Positions 46,192-54,180 of a stretch of DNA of 64,000 bases are shown here, in pieces; the stretch's first letter is position 1; every line of letters begins with the position of its first letter. A program made the position numbers and the translations under genes. Origin of the DNA: JAFAHS01 sp046728175 (GTDB taxonomy: Bacteria > Desulfobacterota > Binatia > Binatales > Binataceae); contig JBKPEA010000006.1 of NCBI GenBank assembly GCA_046728175.1, positions 1 through 64,000 on the forward strand, in the 5' to 3' direction. The notes below the pieces were generated by a model, which made no database searches, had not been told where the DNA came from, and saw nothing but the letters and a program-made list of their open reading frames with translations.

Positions 46192-47346
46192 ATGGCAGCA
46201 ACACCAATCAAGGTAATCTCCGCCGACTCTCACATGACCGAGCCCGCGGATCTCTGGACCGAGAGGCTGGACCAGAAATTTCGCGATCGTGCGCCGCGCA
46301 TTATCAGGAGTGAGAACCGCGGCACGTTTATCTTTGTGGCGCCCGACATTCCGGCCTTTCCGGTCGCGGGCGGATTTGCGGCCGGCCGCAGCGGCGAAGA
46401 GCTCCGCGAATTCATGAAGCGCGCAAACAAGGACGAGGGCTACAAGGCGGCACGCCCCAGCGGTTGGGACCCGGCCGAGCGCATCAAGGATCAGGACGTC
46501 GATGGTGTGCAGGGCGAAGTGCTGTACACTACGCTGGGCATGCCCCTGTTCGGGCTGCATGATGCCGATCTGCAGCGTGCGTGTTTTCGGGTTTACAACG
46601 ATTGGGTCGCGGACTTTGCTTCTTACGATCCGCGCCGGCTGCACGCGATTGCACTGATCTCGCTCGAGGACGTCAACGAAGGCGCCAAGGAGCTGGAACG
46701 CGCGAAAAAGATCGGGCTCAAGGGGGCAATGATCTGGGGTTCGCCTCCGGCAGAAAGCCCCTACTGGCACAGATCCTACGATCCGTTCTGGCAGGTCGCA
46801 GAGGACCTGCAGATGCCGCTGTCGCTGCACGTCATCACCGGCAAGCGACCCCCGCGCTCCAAAGAGGAACAGCAGAAGGCCAAGACGCGCGAGCCGTCTT
46901 TCATTCGCGGCTACATGAATATTCTGCACGAGGTGCAACGCTCGCTAACCGATATCATCTGCGGGGGCGTGCTGATGCGCTTTCCGCGTCTGAAGATCGT
47001 GTCCGCGGAGAATGACAGCGGATGGCTGCCGCACTACATGTACCGGCTCGACCACGCGTTCGAGAAGTTCGGCGCGATGATGGAAGAGCCACTCGACATG
47101 ACGCCGGGCGAATACGTGCGCCGCAATGTGTGGGCGACCTTCCAGGACGATCCGGTTGGCCCGATGCTGGTGCAGTTCTTCGGCGAAGACAACTTCATGT
47201 GGGCGTCGGACTTTCCACACACCGATTCGACGTGGCCCCATTCACAGGACGTGATTGCGCGCGACTTCAAGCAGGTTCCAGAACCGGTAAAACGCAAGAT
47301 CGTCTGTGAAAATGCGGCGCGCTTGTACCAGATCGATCTGAATTAG
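46192..47346 (+). CDS. Amidohydrolase 4 (Amidohydro_2 / ACMSD-like)
   Basis: 384 residues, close paralogue of the 12496 protein: KVISADSHMTEPADLWTERLDQKFRDRAPRII, GWDPAERIKDQDVDGVQGEVLYTTLGMPLFGL, MPLSLHVITG, SAENDSGWLPHYMYRLDH and FMWASDFPHTDSTWPHS. It keeps the DSHxxEP motif and strand-5 His. GGAGG stands ten bases ahead of the ATG. Only 21 bases separate its start from the possible 46170 start of the C45 gene, leaving little room for two promoters and favouring the shorter C45 start. Confidence 0.88.
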   Translation: MAATPIKVISADSHMTEPADLWTERLDQKFRDRAPRIIRSENRGTFIFVAPDIPAFPVAGGFAAGRSGEELREFMKRANKDEGYKAARPSGWDPAERIKDQDVDGVQGEVLYTTLGMPLFGLHDADLQRACFRVYNDWVADFASYDPRRLHAIALISLEDVNEGAKELERAKKIGLKGAMIWGSPPAESPYWHRSYDPFWQVAEDLQMPLSLHVITGKRPPRSKEEQQKAKTREPSFIRGYMNILHEVQRSLTDIICGGVLMRFPRLKIVSAENDSGWLPHYMYRLDHAFEKFGAMMEEPLDMTPGEYVRRNVWATFQDDPVGPMLVQFFGEDNFMWASDFPHTDSTWPHSQDVIARDFKQVPEPVKRKIVCENAARLYQIDLN

Positions 47347-47573
47347 GGTCAAAGGCGCAGGTCCGCAGATCGCGCGGTTCTCACAGGTTGGCTTTCGGAT
47401 TCCAGTGAGAATCCGCGCGCTCGCGGCCACAATCCAGGGTGCTCGTAGGGCTTGGGGTCAAACTTAATTACGGGCTGCGAGCACCAAGAATGAAACCCGA
47501 CCTCTGTGCCGGCAGCGCGGTACCCTTCCCTTTATCAGGTTCATCCATCAGGGTGTGCCGTGCGCATCCCAAC

Positions 47574-47993
47574 TTAATTGGCCGCACCGGTGAAATGCAC
47601 CGCCGTGCCGGCGCATTCGAAGTAGCCGCCCTCGGTGTACGGTTCGGAAACTGCCGACGCATCGTTGGCCACGAAGTAGATCGTAGTGGCCACGACCGCG
47701 TCGACCTGATCACCATATTTGCGATAGGCGGCGGCCCGCAGGCCATCGCCGTGAACCACCTGGCCGCTGGTGGAGTTAGGCGTGTTGAAACAGTAACCCT
47801 GCACGGAGCCGAGCTTCGTATACTGGGGATGGCCGTTCACCGTGTCCCTCGACACCACCTGGATCTTCTTGATTGCAGCACTGAGCGCATCCTGCTGTTC
47901 ATGGAGCTGAGTTACATCCTGATCGAGGTGCTGTTCTTCGGCGCAGCCGCCGAACACGATCGCAATCGCAAACGCCAGGAAAAATCGCTTCAT
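47574..47993 (-). CDS. Small lipoprotein of unknown function
   Basis: 139 residues. MKRFFLAFAIAIVFGGCAEEQ is a lipoprotein signal with Cys17 as the probable lipid-attached residue. The mature part begins with a short coiled-coil-like helix (DQDVTQLHEQQDALSAAIKKIQVV) and then has beta-rich sequence (GDQVDAVVATTIYFVAN, GGYFECAGTAVHF) with two further cysteines. I do not recognise the family. ATG 47993 is favoured because it begins the signal peptide. Downstream of the crotonase on the same strand, 82 bases away. Confidence 0.65.
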   Translation of the reverse strand: MKRFFLAFAIAIVFGGCAEEQHLDQDVTQLHEQQDALSAAIKKIQVVSRDTVNGHPQYTKLGSVQGYCFNTPNSTSGQVVHGDGLRAAAYRKYGDQVDAVVATTIYFVANDASAVSEPYTEGGYFECAGTAVHFTGAAN

Positions 47994-48075
47994 GGCCACG
48001 CTACCCCCCGTTCTGTTCTCCGTATGTGACGGGCGCGAGCGGGGCAAGAGCGAAAATTGCACGCCGTTCGGCGGA

Positions 48076-48906
48076 CTATTCGGCTCGGACGAAATTGGGT
48101 TTGCGCTTCTCCACGAATGCTTTCACGGCTTCCTGATGGTCCTTGGTGTTGAAGGTCATCATTTCGTAGGCGAGCGACGCGTCGAGGATCAGGTTGGCCT
48201 GCTGCTTGAGCCATTTATTGACCGCCAACTTGCTCCAGCGGATTGCCCACGTGGGTCCATCGGCTAATTCCCGCGCCAGCTCGCGGGCCTTGGTCATCAC
48301 ATCTTCCGGGCCGACCGCGTAGTTGACCATGCCGATGCGTCCGGCTTCGGCGCCATTGATGAAATTTCCGCGCATCAGGAACTCCTTGGCGCGGTGGGGC
48401 CCGATTAGCAGCGGCCAAATGACTGCGCCGCCATCGCCGGCCACGATTCCAACTTTGACGTGAGTGTCAGCGAAACGGGCTTTTTCCGAAGCGACCGTGA
48501 TATCGCAGAGGAGCGCGAGCGTTGCGCCCAGACCGATCGCATCGCCGTTGATCGCGCCGATGATCGGCTGCTCCACATCGAGCATGTTTTCGATGACGCG
48601 GCGCCCGTTCGAGGCTGCAATCGGACCGCGACCGTGGCCCTTGCCTTTCTTGGGCGCCACTCCCGAGAGGCTGCCTTCCGCCATGCCTTTGACATCACCG
48701 CCCGCACAGAACGCCCGTCCGGCGCCAGTCAGAATGATCGCGTTGATATCCTGATCTGCTCGCACGTCGATCCAGATCTGCTCCAGCTCGTGATGGAGCG
48801 CGTTGTGCACCGCGTTGAGGCGGTCGGGACGGTTAATGGTGATGGTCGCGATACGGTCCGCAACTGCGATGTTCAGGAATTCGTAATCGCCGTAGTCAAT
48901 AGCCAT
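48076..48906 (-). CDS. Enoyl-CoA hydratase/isomerase (crotonase family)
   Basis: 276 residues. ATITINRPDRLNAVHNALHHELEQIW, ILTGAGRAFCAGGDVKGM (first oxyanion-hole region) and GAINGDAIGLGATLALLCDITVASEKARFADTHVKVGIVAGDGGAVIWPLLIGPHRAKEFL. The second region shows G-D rather than the G-E of hydratases, and V-G-I-V-A-G-D-G-G is typical of a large subgroup that includes EchA-like proteins of unknown substrate. A long inserted stretch (LSGVAPKKGKGHGRGPIAASNGRR) lies near residue 80. GGAGG precedes the ATG by nine bases. Confidence 0.87.
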   Translation of the reverse strand: MAIDYGDYEFLNIAVADRIATITINRPDRLNAVHNALHHELEQIWIDVRADQDINAIILTGAGRAFCAGGDVKGMAEGSLSGVAPKKGKGHGRGPIAASNGRRVIENMLDVEQPIIGAINGDAIGLGATLALLCDITVASEKARFADTHVKVGIVAGDGGAVIWPLLIGPHRAKEFLMRGNFINGAEAGRIGMVNYAVGPEDVMTKARELARELADGPTWAIRWSKLAVNKWLKQQANLILDASLAYEMMTFNTKDHQEAVKAFVEKRKPNFVRAE

Positions 48907-49052
48907 AGCGAGAGACCTCCGATGATTTGTCCGGATGCTACAACTTGGCGGTCGATTTTGGAAAACGCAGAGAAGAGGTGGAGGGTGGTAAATCGAGTCA
49001 TGTTGTCACTCGATCAGTCGCATCTCTTTCAACGGTGTGTACACGAGCGGAT

Positions 49053-49454
49053 TCACGGCTGTTTGTCGAACTTGGGCAAATCCTCGCGGACGGGTGCCCA
49101 CGACGGCGCACTCTTCATAAAGACCTGTGCCATCGGCTTGAAGATCGATGGATCGTCGAGACTGGCGGCCTTGAGGGCTACCATCGACTCCATGGCCGAG
49201 ATAAGCGAGATGATCGGTGAGCCGCAATTCGGACAGAATCCACGGCTCACCTTGCCGCCACTGTCACCGGTGGATTCGTAGTGCTTCAGTTCTCCCGTCA
49301 TTTTGAGCGCCGCCTTTGGAATAAGCATCACAGATGCCATCGCCGTGCCGGTGGAGTGCTGGCAGTCACGGCAATAGCAGTTGGCGGCCATAATGGGGTC
49401 CGCTGAACATTCGTAGCGCACCGCGCCGCAGGCGCAGCCTCCGGTAATTGGCAT
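49053..49454 (-). CDS. GFA / CENP-V-type zinc protein
   Basis: 133 residues. Zinc cysteines in TGGCACGAVRYECSADP, NCYCRDCQHSTGTAMAS and GFCPNCGSPIISL; the C-terminal half (ASLDDPSIFKPMAQVFMKSAPSWAPV) is normal for the family. GGAGGAACCCACG precedes the ATG. Divergent from the KshA-like gene; the 258-base gap between them holds a long hairpin and a -10 element. Confidence 0.87.
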   Translation of the reverse strand: MPITGGCACGAVRYECSADPIMAANCYCRDCQHSTGTAMASVMLIPKAALKMTGELKHYESTGDSGGKVSRGFCPNCGSPIISLISAMESMVALKAASLDDPSIFKPMAQVFMKSAPSWAPVREDLPKFDKQP

Positions 49455-49593
49455 CGTGGGTTCCTCCCAAGTGACGGTTCACAGACTGAGGTCAACCAAC
49501 CCGTGACCCTGCCCGGGGCAGGGGTCCATATGGTTTCCTCAAGGGACAATCGATCGGCGGGCCGCGATTCGTCAACCTGGCCGAGCAGGCCGG

Positions 49594-49619
49594 GCTCATC
49601 GTCCAAAGGGACGATGAGC
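49594..49619. promoter_or_regulatory. 11-bp perfect inverted repeat in the divergent GFA/KshA gap
   Basis: GCTCATCGTCC pairs with GGACGATGAGC around AAAG. It lies 46 bases upstream of the -10 element of the KshA-like gene. A two-fold operator for a dimeric regulator, or a hairpin in a longer leader, are both possible. Confidence 0.45.
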
Positions 49620-49665
49620 AGCTTGCGCCCTGGAAATATAGACTCTAAGCAGGACGCACCTATCT

Positions 49666-49671
49666 TATAAT
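49666..49671 (+). promoter_or_regulatory. -10 element of the KshA-like gene
   Basis: A perfect TATAAT stands 41 bases before the ATG, placing transcription near 49678. No good -35 hexamer is found 16-18 bases upstream, which is what an activator-dependent promoter would show. Confidence 0.45.
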
Positions 49672-49712
49672 GGGGATTGTTCTCCTTGGATGGAAGACCA
49701 AGAGGGTAAACT

Positions 49713-50783
49713 ATGGCGCTTGCACGTGCGATCGAAGCCGCTCCAATAGAAAACCGTTACGCGCGCGGGTGGCATTGTCTTGGCCTCGCGGAAGACTACC
49801 GCGACGGCAAGCCGCACACGCTGAATGCCTTCGGCACGCGGCTGGTGGCGTATCTGGGCGAGGACGCCGGCATCCACGTGCTCGACAGCTATTGTCCGCA
49901 TATGGGCGCCGACTTAAGCCGTGGGCAGATTAGGGGCAACTCGATTCAATGCCCGTTCCATGCGTGGAGCTGGGGTCCCGACGGCAAGTGCAATCACATT
50001 CCTTACAGCAAACGGATTCCGCCCAAAGCACAGGTGAGGTCGTGGCCGACCAGCGAGCAGAACAAGCTGCTGTTCGTATGGAACGATCCCGAAGGCAATC
50101 CGCCCGCCGATGAAGTCGCCATTCCGCGCATGGATGCGTGCTACTCGGATGAATGGACCGACTGGGCAATCGTGAAGTGGACGATCAATACCAATTGCCG
50201 CGAGCTCATCGACAACGTGTCGGACATGGCCCATTTTCCGGTGGTGCACGGCGCACCCGTCGATTACTTCGCCAATGTGTTTCAGGGACACAAGGCGACC
50301 CAAATTATGATTGGGTCGGGGCAGGGCGGAATGCAGGGAAACCTGGCGACCTGCGCGACCTATTTTGGGCCGGCCTATCAGATCACGCAAATGCGCGGGG
50401 ACATGGGTGGGTTCACGGTCGATTCGATTCTGCTCAACTGCCACGTTCCGATAACGCTCAGCTCTTTCGACCTGCGCTTCGGGATGCTGGTGCGCAAGAT
50501 GAAGGGGATGAGCGAGGAGATGTCCAAGCAGGTTTGCGACGCCTACATCCAGGCGATTCAGCAGGGCTTCTATCAGGACGTCGCGATTTGGGACCACAAG
50601 GTCCGGATCGACAATCCATTGCTGTGCGAGAACGACGGACCCATCTACCAGCTGCGTGAGTGGTACAAGCAGTTCTATCTCGACACGGACGCGGTGCCCG
50701 AGGAAACCCACAAGCGCCAGGTGGTGGAGATCAATCGTGGATACGACCACCCGCCGGAGCCGCATCACGTTTTCGAGGAATAG
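49713..50783 (+). CDS. Rieske oxygenase, 3-ketosteroid 9-alpha-hydroxylase (KshA)-like
   Basis: 356 residues. The Rieske [2Fe-2S] ligands are Cys61-x-His63 (YCPHMGADLS) and Cys80-x-x-His83 (QCPFHAWSWGPDGKCNHIPYSKRIP), and the mononuclear iron site has Asn168/Asp171, His174 and His179 (DNVSDMAHFPVVHG). HMGADLS, the CPFHAWSWG...IPY block and RSWPTSEQNKLLFVWNDPEGNP are close to KshA of actinobacterial steroid degraders. KshA hydroxylates C9 of 3-ketosteroids, which with a 1,2-double bond opens ring B. AGAGGG precedes the ATG. Needs a ferredoxin and reductase; a candidate ferredoxin is at 59232. Confidence 0.85.
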   Translation: MALARAIEAAPIENRYARGWHCLGLAEDYRDGKPHTLNAFGTRLVAYLGEDAGIHVLDSYCPHMGADLSRGQIRGNSIQCPFHAWSWGPDGKCNHIPYSKRIPPKAQVRSWPTSEQNKLLFVWNDPEGNPPADEVAIPRMDACYSDEWTDWAIVKWTINTNCRELIDNVSDMAHFPVVHGAPVDYFANVFQGHKATQIMIGSGQGGMQGNLATCATYFGPAYQITQMRGDMGGFTVDSILLNCHVPITLSSFDLRFGMLVRKMKGMSEEMSKQVCDAYIQAIQQGFYQDVAIWDHKVRIDNPLLCENDGPIYQLREWYKQFYLDTDAVPEETHKRQVVEINRGYDHPPEPHHVFEE

Positions 50784-50883
50784 AGCGCACAAGGCCGCAA
50801 AGGGGGCGCGGGTTCGGAAATCCGTGAAACCGGCTTAGTTTGCGGATTTCTTTTTGTGCTGCGCATGGCGTAAATCAACAAGG

Positions 50884-52068
50884 GTGCGCAATGCATCCTC
50901 CCGGCGGGAACGGGCTGAACCGGGATCCTTCGATTCAGTTCCGCTCTCGTTATCACAATTCAGCGACCTCCTGGCCGCGATCTATCAGGGTCCCCTGGAA
51001 CCAGTACCGTGGAAGACCGCACTCGACCTGCTGCGGGTTCATCTGCGCGCCAACTACGTGACGCTGATGCTGCGGCCTCCGTCGCCGGATCGCGAAGGGT
51101 TTATGGTCAACGCGGCGGGCGATGCGCCCATTACTCGGGAGGCCGAATACAACAAGTACTACTACGCCCTCGATCCGTTTATCGATTTGCCGCCCGACCG
51201 GGTCTTCATTGCCGACGAGCTGGCGGGCAACGGCAAGTGGCGGGAAAGTGAATTCTATAAGCAGTTCCTCAAGCCGCTCGACATCCTCCACGCCCTGGGT
51301 GCCGACATCTTGACCGACGATGGAATTCATTGCCGGTTTCGTGCCGCACGGCCGCATCGTGAGCGGCCGTTTTCGCCCAGTGACACGGCGCTGTGCAGCG
51401 CCATCCTGCCGCATCTGAAACGGGCCGTGATTCTCCATTCGCAGCTCACCCTGATCGACTCGGAGCGCAGGCTCTACGCCGGCACCATCGACCGGATGCT
51501 GGTGGGGACCGTGATTCTGGATGAGACCAGCGCGGTGGTGAAAAGTAATGCGGTGGCGCGCGAAATGCTGGATGAGGCCGACGGACTGCTGCTGGCGAAC
51601 CAAACCCTGCGCGCGGTGCATCCCGCGGAGAATCGGGAACTGCAGCGATTGATCAAGCAAGCCATGAGCGGTCCCACCGACGGGGCTTCGCCGGGGGTGG
51701 CGGAAGCAATTTCCATCACCCGCAAGGCGGGACGGGGCAAGCTTGGCGTAGTGGTGCGCAGCGTACCACATGCCGAATGGTCGGAGGGCAACCGACGTCC
51801 TGCAGTGGCGCTGTTGATTCGCGACCCCGAGCGCCGCAGCGAGGCATCGCGCGAGACCGTGCGGCGCCTGTTTGACCTGACGCCCGCCGAGGCGTCGCTC
51901 GCGCTGGCGCTTGCGGATGGGCTTACCCTCGACGAAGCTGCGGAGCGGCTCACAATCCGCAAAAATACCGCCCGCGCCCATCTGCGTGCGATCTTCGCGA
52001 AAATCGGCGTGACGCGGCAGACCACGCTCGTACGCCTGCTCCTGAGTAGTGTCATCTGGCTGGGCTGA
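50884..52068 (+). CDS. LuxR-type HTH regulator
   Basis: About 394 residues. The C-terminal 65 residues are the DNA-binding domain (LFDLTPAEASLALALADGLTLDEAAERLTIRKNTARAHLRAIFAKIGVTRQTTLVRLLLSS). The N-terminal part (LDLLRVHLRANYVTLMLRPP, NKYYYALDPFIDLPPDRVFIADEL) looks like a GAF/autoinducer-like sensing region, followed by a PAS-like segment (DRMLVGTVILDETSAVVKSNAVAREML). No phosphorylated receiver domain, so a small ligand is likely sensed. It is the only intact regulator in the window and sits within the ring-oxidation cluster. Start uncertain (GTG 50884, or TTG 50854). Confidence 0.82.
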   Translation: MRNASSRRERAEPGSFDSVPLSLSQFSDLLAAIYQGPLEPVPWKTALDLLRVHLRANYVTLMLRPPSPDREGFMVNAAGDAPITREAEYNKYYYALDPFIDLPPDRVFIADELAGNGKWRESEFYKQFLKPLDILHALGADILTDDGIHCRFRAARPHRERPFSPSDTALCSAILPHLKRAVILHSQLTLIDSERRLYAGTIDRMLVGTVILDETSAVVKSNAVAREMLDEADGLLLANQTLRAVHPAENRELQRLIKQAMSGPTDGASPGVAEAISITRKAGRGKLGVVVRSVPHAEWSEGNRRPAVALLIRDPERRSEASRETVRRLFDLTPAEASLALALADGLTLDEAAERLTIRKNTARAHLRAIFAKIGVTRQTTLVRLLLSSVIWLG

Positions 52069-52132
52069 AGCAGTTCTCCAGTGACGCGCTTCCGGCGCCA
52101 GGCGGACGCTCACGGGTGAAGGCAGGACGCGG

Positions 52133-52858
52133 TTGACTCAGAACATCTACGACAACCAGAAGTTCTTCGAAAAGTACCAGCGCCTACCCCGTTCGCTTCA
52201 AGGATTGGCAGGCGCTCCGGAATGGCCGGCCTTGCGCGCCTTACTGCCCGCCCTGGGCGGGCTTCGGGTCCTGGACCTCGGATGCGGGTTTGGATGGTTC
52301 AGCCGCTGGGCCCGACAAAACGGAGCCTCCCGGGTGTTGGGCATCGATGTTTCGCGGAAAATGTTGACGCGAGCCCGCGCTGAAACTCATGATCCGGCCA
52401 TTAATTACCTCAGGGCCGACCTGGACCGCTTGCGATTGCAGTCGAGTTCATTTGACTTGGTCTTTAGTTCCTTGGGGCTTCACTACGTGAAGAATCTGGG
52501 CGGACTGATCTCGAAGTTTCGCCGATCGCTCGTCTAGGGTGGAACCCTGGTCTTTTCGGTCGAGCACCCCATCTATACTGCTCCTTCCGCTCCCAGGTGG
52601 CGCACCGCTTCTGGGTGCAAGTTTTGGCCGGTCGACGGCTATCTGGAAGAAGGTCCTCGCTCCACGGACTGGCTCGCCAGGGGCGTCATCAAGCAACACC
52701 GCACCCTGGCGACCTACATTAATATGTTCCTTCGGCTGGGGTTCTCGATTTCCAAAGTTAACGAATGGGGTCCCACGCGAAGACAGATAGCGTCGCAACC
52801 AGGTTGGGCTGATGAACGCAAACGGCCGGCGTTCCTGTTAGTGGCCGCGCGGCGCTAG
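52133..52858 (+). pseudogene. Class I SAM methyltransferase interrupted by an in-frame amber codon
   Basis: IYDNQKFFEKYQRLPRSLQGLAGAPEWPALRALLP, VLDLGCGFGWFSRWARQNGASRVLGIDVS (SAM motif I) and DLVFSSLGLHYVKNLGGLISKFRRSLV end at TAG (52535-52537). In the same frame translation resumes as GGTLVFSVEHPIYTAPSAPRW, VDGYLEEGPRSTDWLARGVIKQHRTLATYINMFLRLGF and ends at 52858, giving the normal 241-residue family length. Only the stop separates them; relatives read through here as V-P-G-G or similar. Either a nonsense mutation, a base-call error or amber recoding. Confidence 0.75.
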
Positions 52859-52956
52859 AATCGGCTGGTCTCACTAGTCTCTTCGGACGATGAGTAAGCG
52901 CGGTGCGCGATGCAATCATCGCCGCGATTCAAGGGTAGACTGAGCAGGGGCGAAGC

Positions 52957-54180
52957 GTGGCAGAAACATCCGTACGCCAGCTGACGGCCGACGCGGAGAG
53001 TCGCCAGAGTGAACTGGCGAGCACTCTCTTGTCGCGGGCGCGCGAGATGATTCCGGTGTTGGCGGAGCGCGCGACCGCGGCTGAGGCACAACGCTCGATT
53101 CCTGCCCAGACGATCGCGGAGTTCCAACGCGCGGGGTTCTTCCGGGTAATTCAACCCAAACGGTACGAAGGTTACGAACTCGACCCGCAGATTTTCTTTG
53201 ACCTGCAAATGACGCTCGCCCAGGGATGCATGTCCAGCGGCTGGGTTTACGGGGTCGTGGCGGTGCACAACTGGCAGTTGGGGCTGTTCGATGTGCGCGC
53301 ACAGGAAGACGTGTGGGGCAAGGACAGCAGCGTTCTGATCGCTTCGAGTTATATGCCGCGCGGCCAGGTCGAACGGGTCGACGGCGGGTTCAAGTTTCGC
53401 GGGCGCTGGAGCTTTTCCAGCGGCGTCGATCACGCCGACTGGCTCTTTCTGGGTGGAGTCGTTCCAGCCGGCAATGGAGCAGGCGCGCCGGACTACCGGA
53501 CCTTTCTCGTTCCACGCTCCGATGTCAGCATCAACGATAATTGGCACACTTGGGGTCTGCGCGGAACTGGCAGCAAAGAGGTTGTTATCGAAGAGGCGTT
53601 CGTGCCCGAATACCGGACCCATCGCGCGATCGATGGCTTTACCGGGACCAGTCCCGGTCTGAGCGTCAACCCGGCGCCGCTCTACAGGCTCCCGTTCGGA
53701 CAAATCTTCGTCCGCGCCGTGTCGAGCGCCTCGCTCGGCGCGCTCCAGGGCGCGCTCGACGTGTTTCGCAAATATGCATCCACGCGCGTGAGCACCAACG
53801 ACATGTCGCGGACCGCCGAAGATCCTTCCGCCGGAATTGCGGCGGCCGAGGCGGCCCTCGCCATCGACGACATGAAGCTTGAGTTGCACCGCAACTTCGC
53901 GGCGATGATGGACACGCTCAGGCGCGGCGAGCCGCTCGATATAAACGATAGAATTCATTACCGCTATCAGTCGGCCGCGGTTGCACAGCGCTGTGCGGAA
54001 CACATCGATCGCCTCTTCCACGCGTGTGGCGGGCAAGGCGTCTACACCGACCATCCGATCGGGCGCTTTCTCGCCGACATCCATGCGGCGCGGCTGCACT
54101 ATGCCAACAACGCGGACAAATTTGCGCGCAACTACGGTGGAGTGTTGCTGGGCCTGGCTAACTCCGACTTTTTCATATGA
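52957..54180 (+). CDS. HsaA-like flavin-dependent monooxygenase (acyl-CoA dehydrogenase fold)
   Basis: 407 residues. FFRVIQPKRYEGYELDPQIFFDLQMTLAQGCMSSGWVYGVVAVHNWQLGLFDVRAQEDVWGKDSSVLIASSYMPRG, GRWSFSSGVDHADWLFLGGV and WHTWGLRGTGSKEVVIEEAFVPEYR follow HsaA, the oxygenase that hydroxylates 3-HSA (ring A phenol) to the catechol in cholesterol catabolism. The C-terminal QRCAEHIDRLFHACGGQGVYTDHPIGRFLADIHAARLHYANN also matches. HsaA needs FMNH2 from HsaB, not seen here. A GTG/ATG-level choice remains (52957 is GTG). Its stop overlaps the next start (ATGA). Confidence 0.83.
   Translation: MAETSVRQLTADAESRQSELASTLLSRAREMIPVLAERATAAEAQRSIPAQTIAEFQRAGFFRVIQPKRYEGYELDPQIFFDLQMTLAQGCMSSGWVYGVVAVHNWQLGLFDVRAQEDVWGKDSSVLIASSYMPRGQVERVDGGFKFRGRWSFSSGVDHADWLFLGGVVPAGNGAGAPDYRTFLVPRSDVSINDNWHTWGLRGTGSKEVVIEEAFVPEYRTHRAIDGFTGTSPGLSVNPAPLYRLPFGQIFVRAVSSASLGALQGALDVFRKYASTRVSTNDMSRTAEDPSAGIAAAEAALAIDDMKLELHRNFAAMMDTLRRGEPLDINDRIHYRYQSAAVAQRCAEHIDRLFHACGGQGVYTDHPIGRFLADIHAARLHYANNADKFARNYGGVLLGLANSDFFI
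53641..53658. repeat. Palindrome matching the 12351-12370 site, inside a gene
   Basis: ACCGGGAC-CA-GTCCCGGT has perfect eight-base arms and differs from the centre of the 12351-12370 palindrome by a single base. It encodes TGTSPG in the HsaA-like protein, a position where HsaA itself has a shorter loop. Confidence 0.5.

Noticed and set aside
44932..46938. A 668-codon reverse reading frame extending far upstream of the C45 protein
   Set aside because: The first 250 codons are exactly antisense to amidohydrolase 4 and have no protein-like motifs; the real C45 gene begins at or below 46170.
52855..54099. 414-codon reverse reading frame
   Set aside because: Antisense shadow of the HsaA-like gene, no family motifs.
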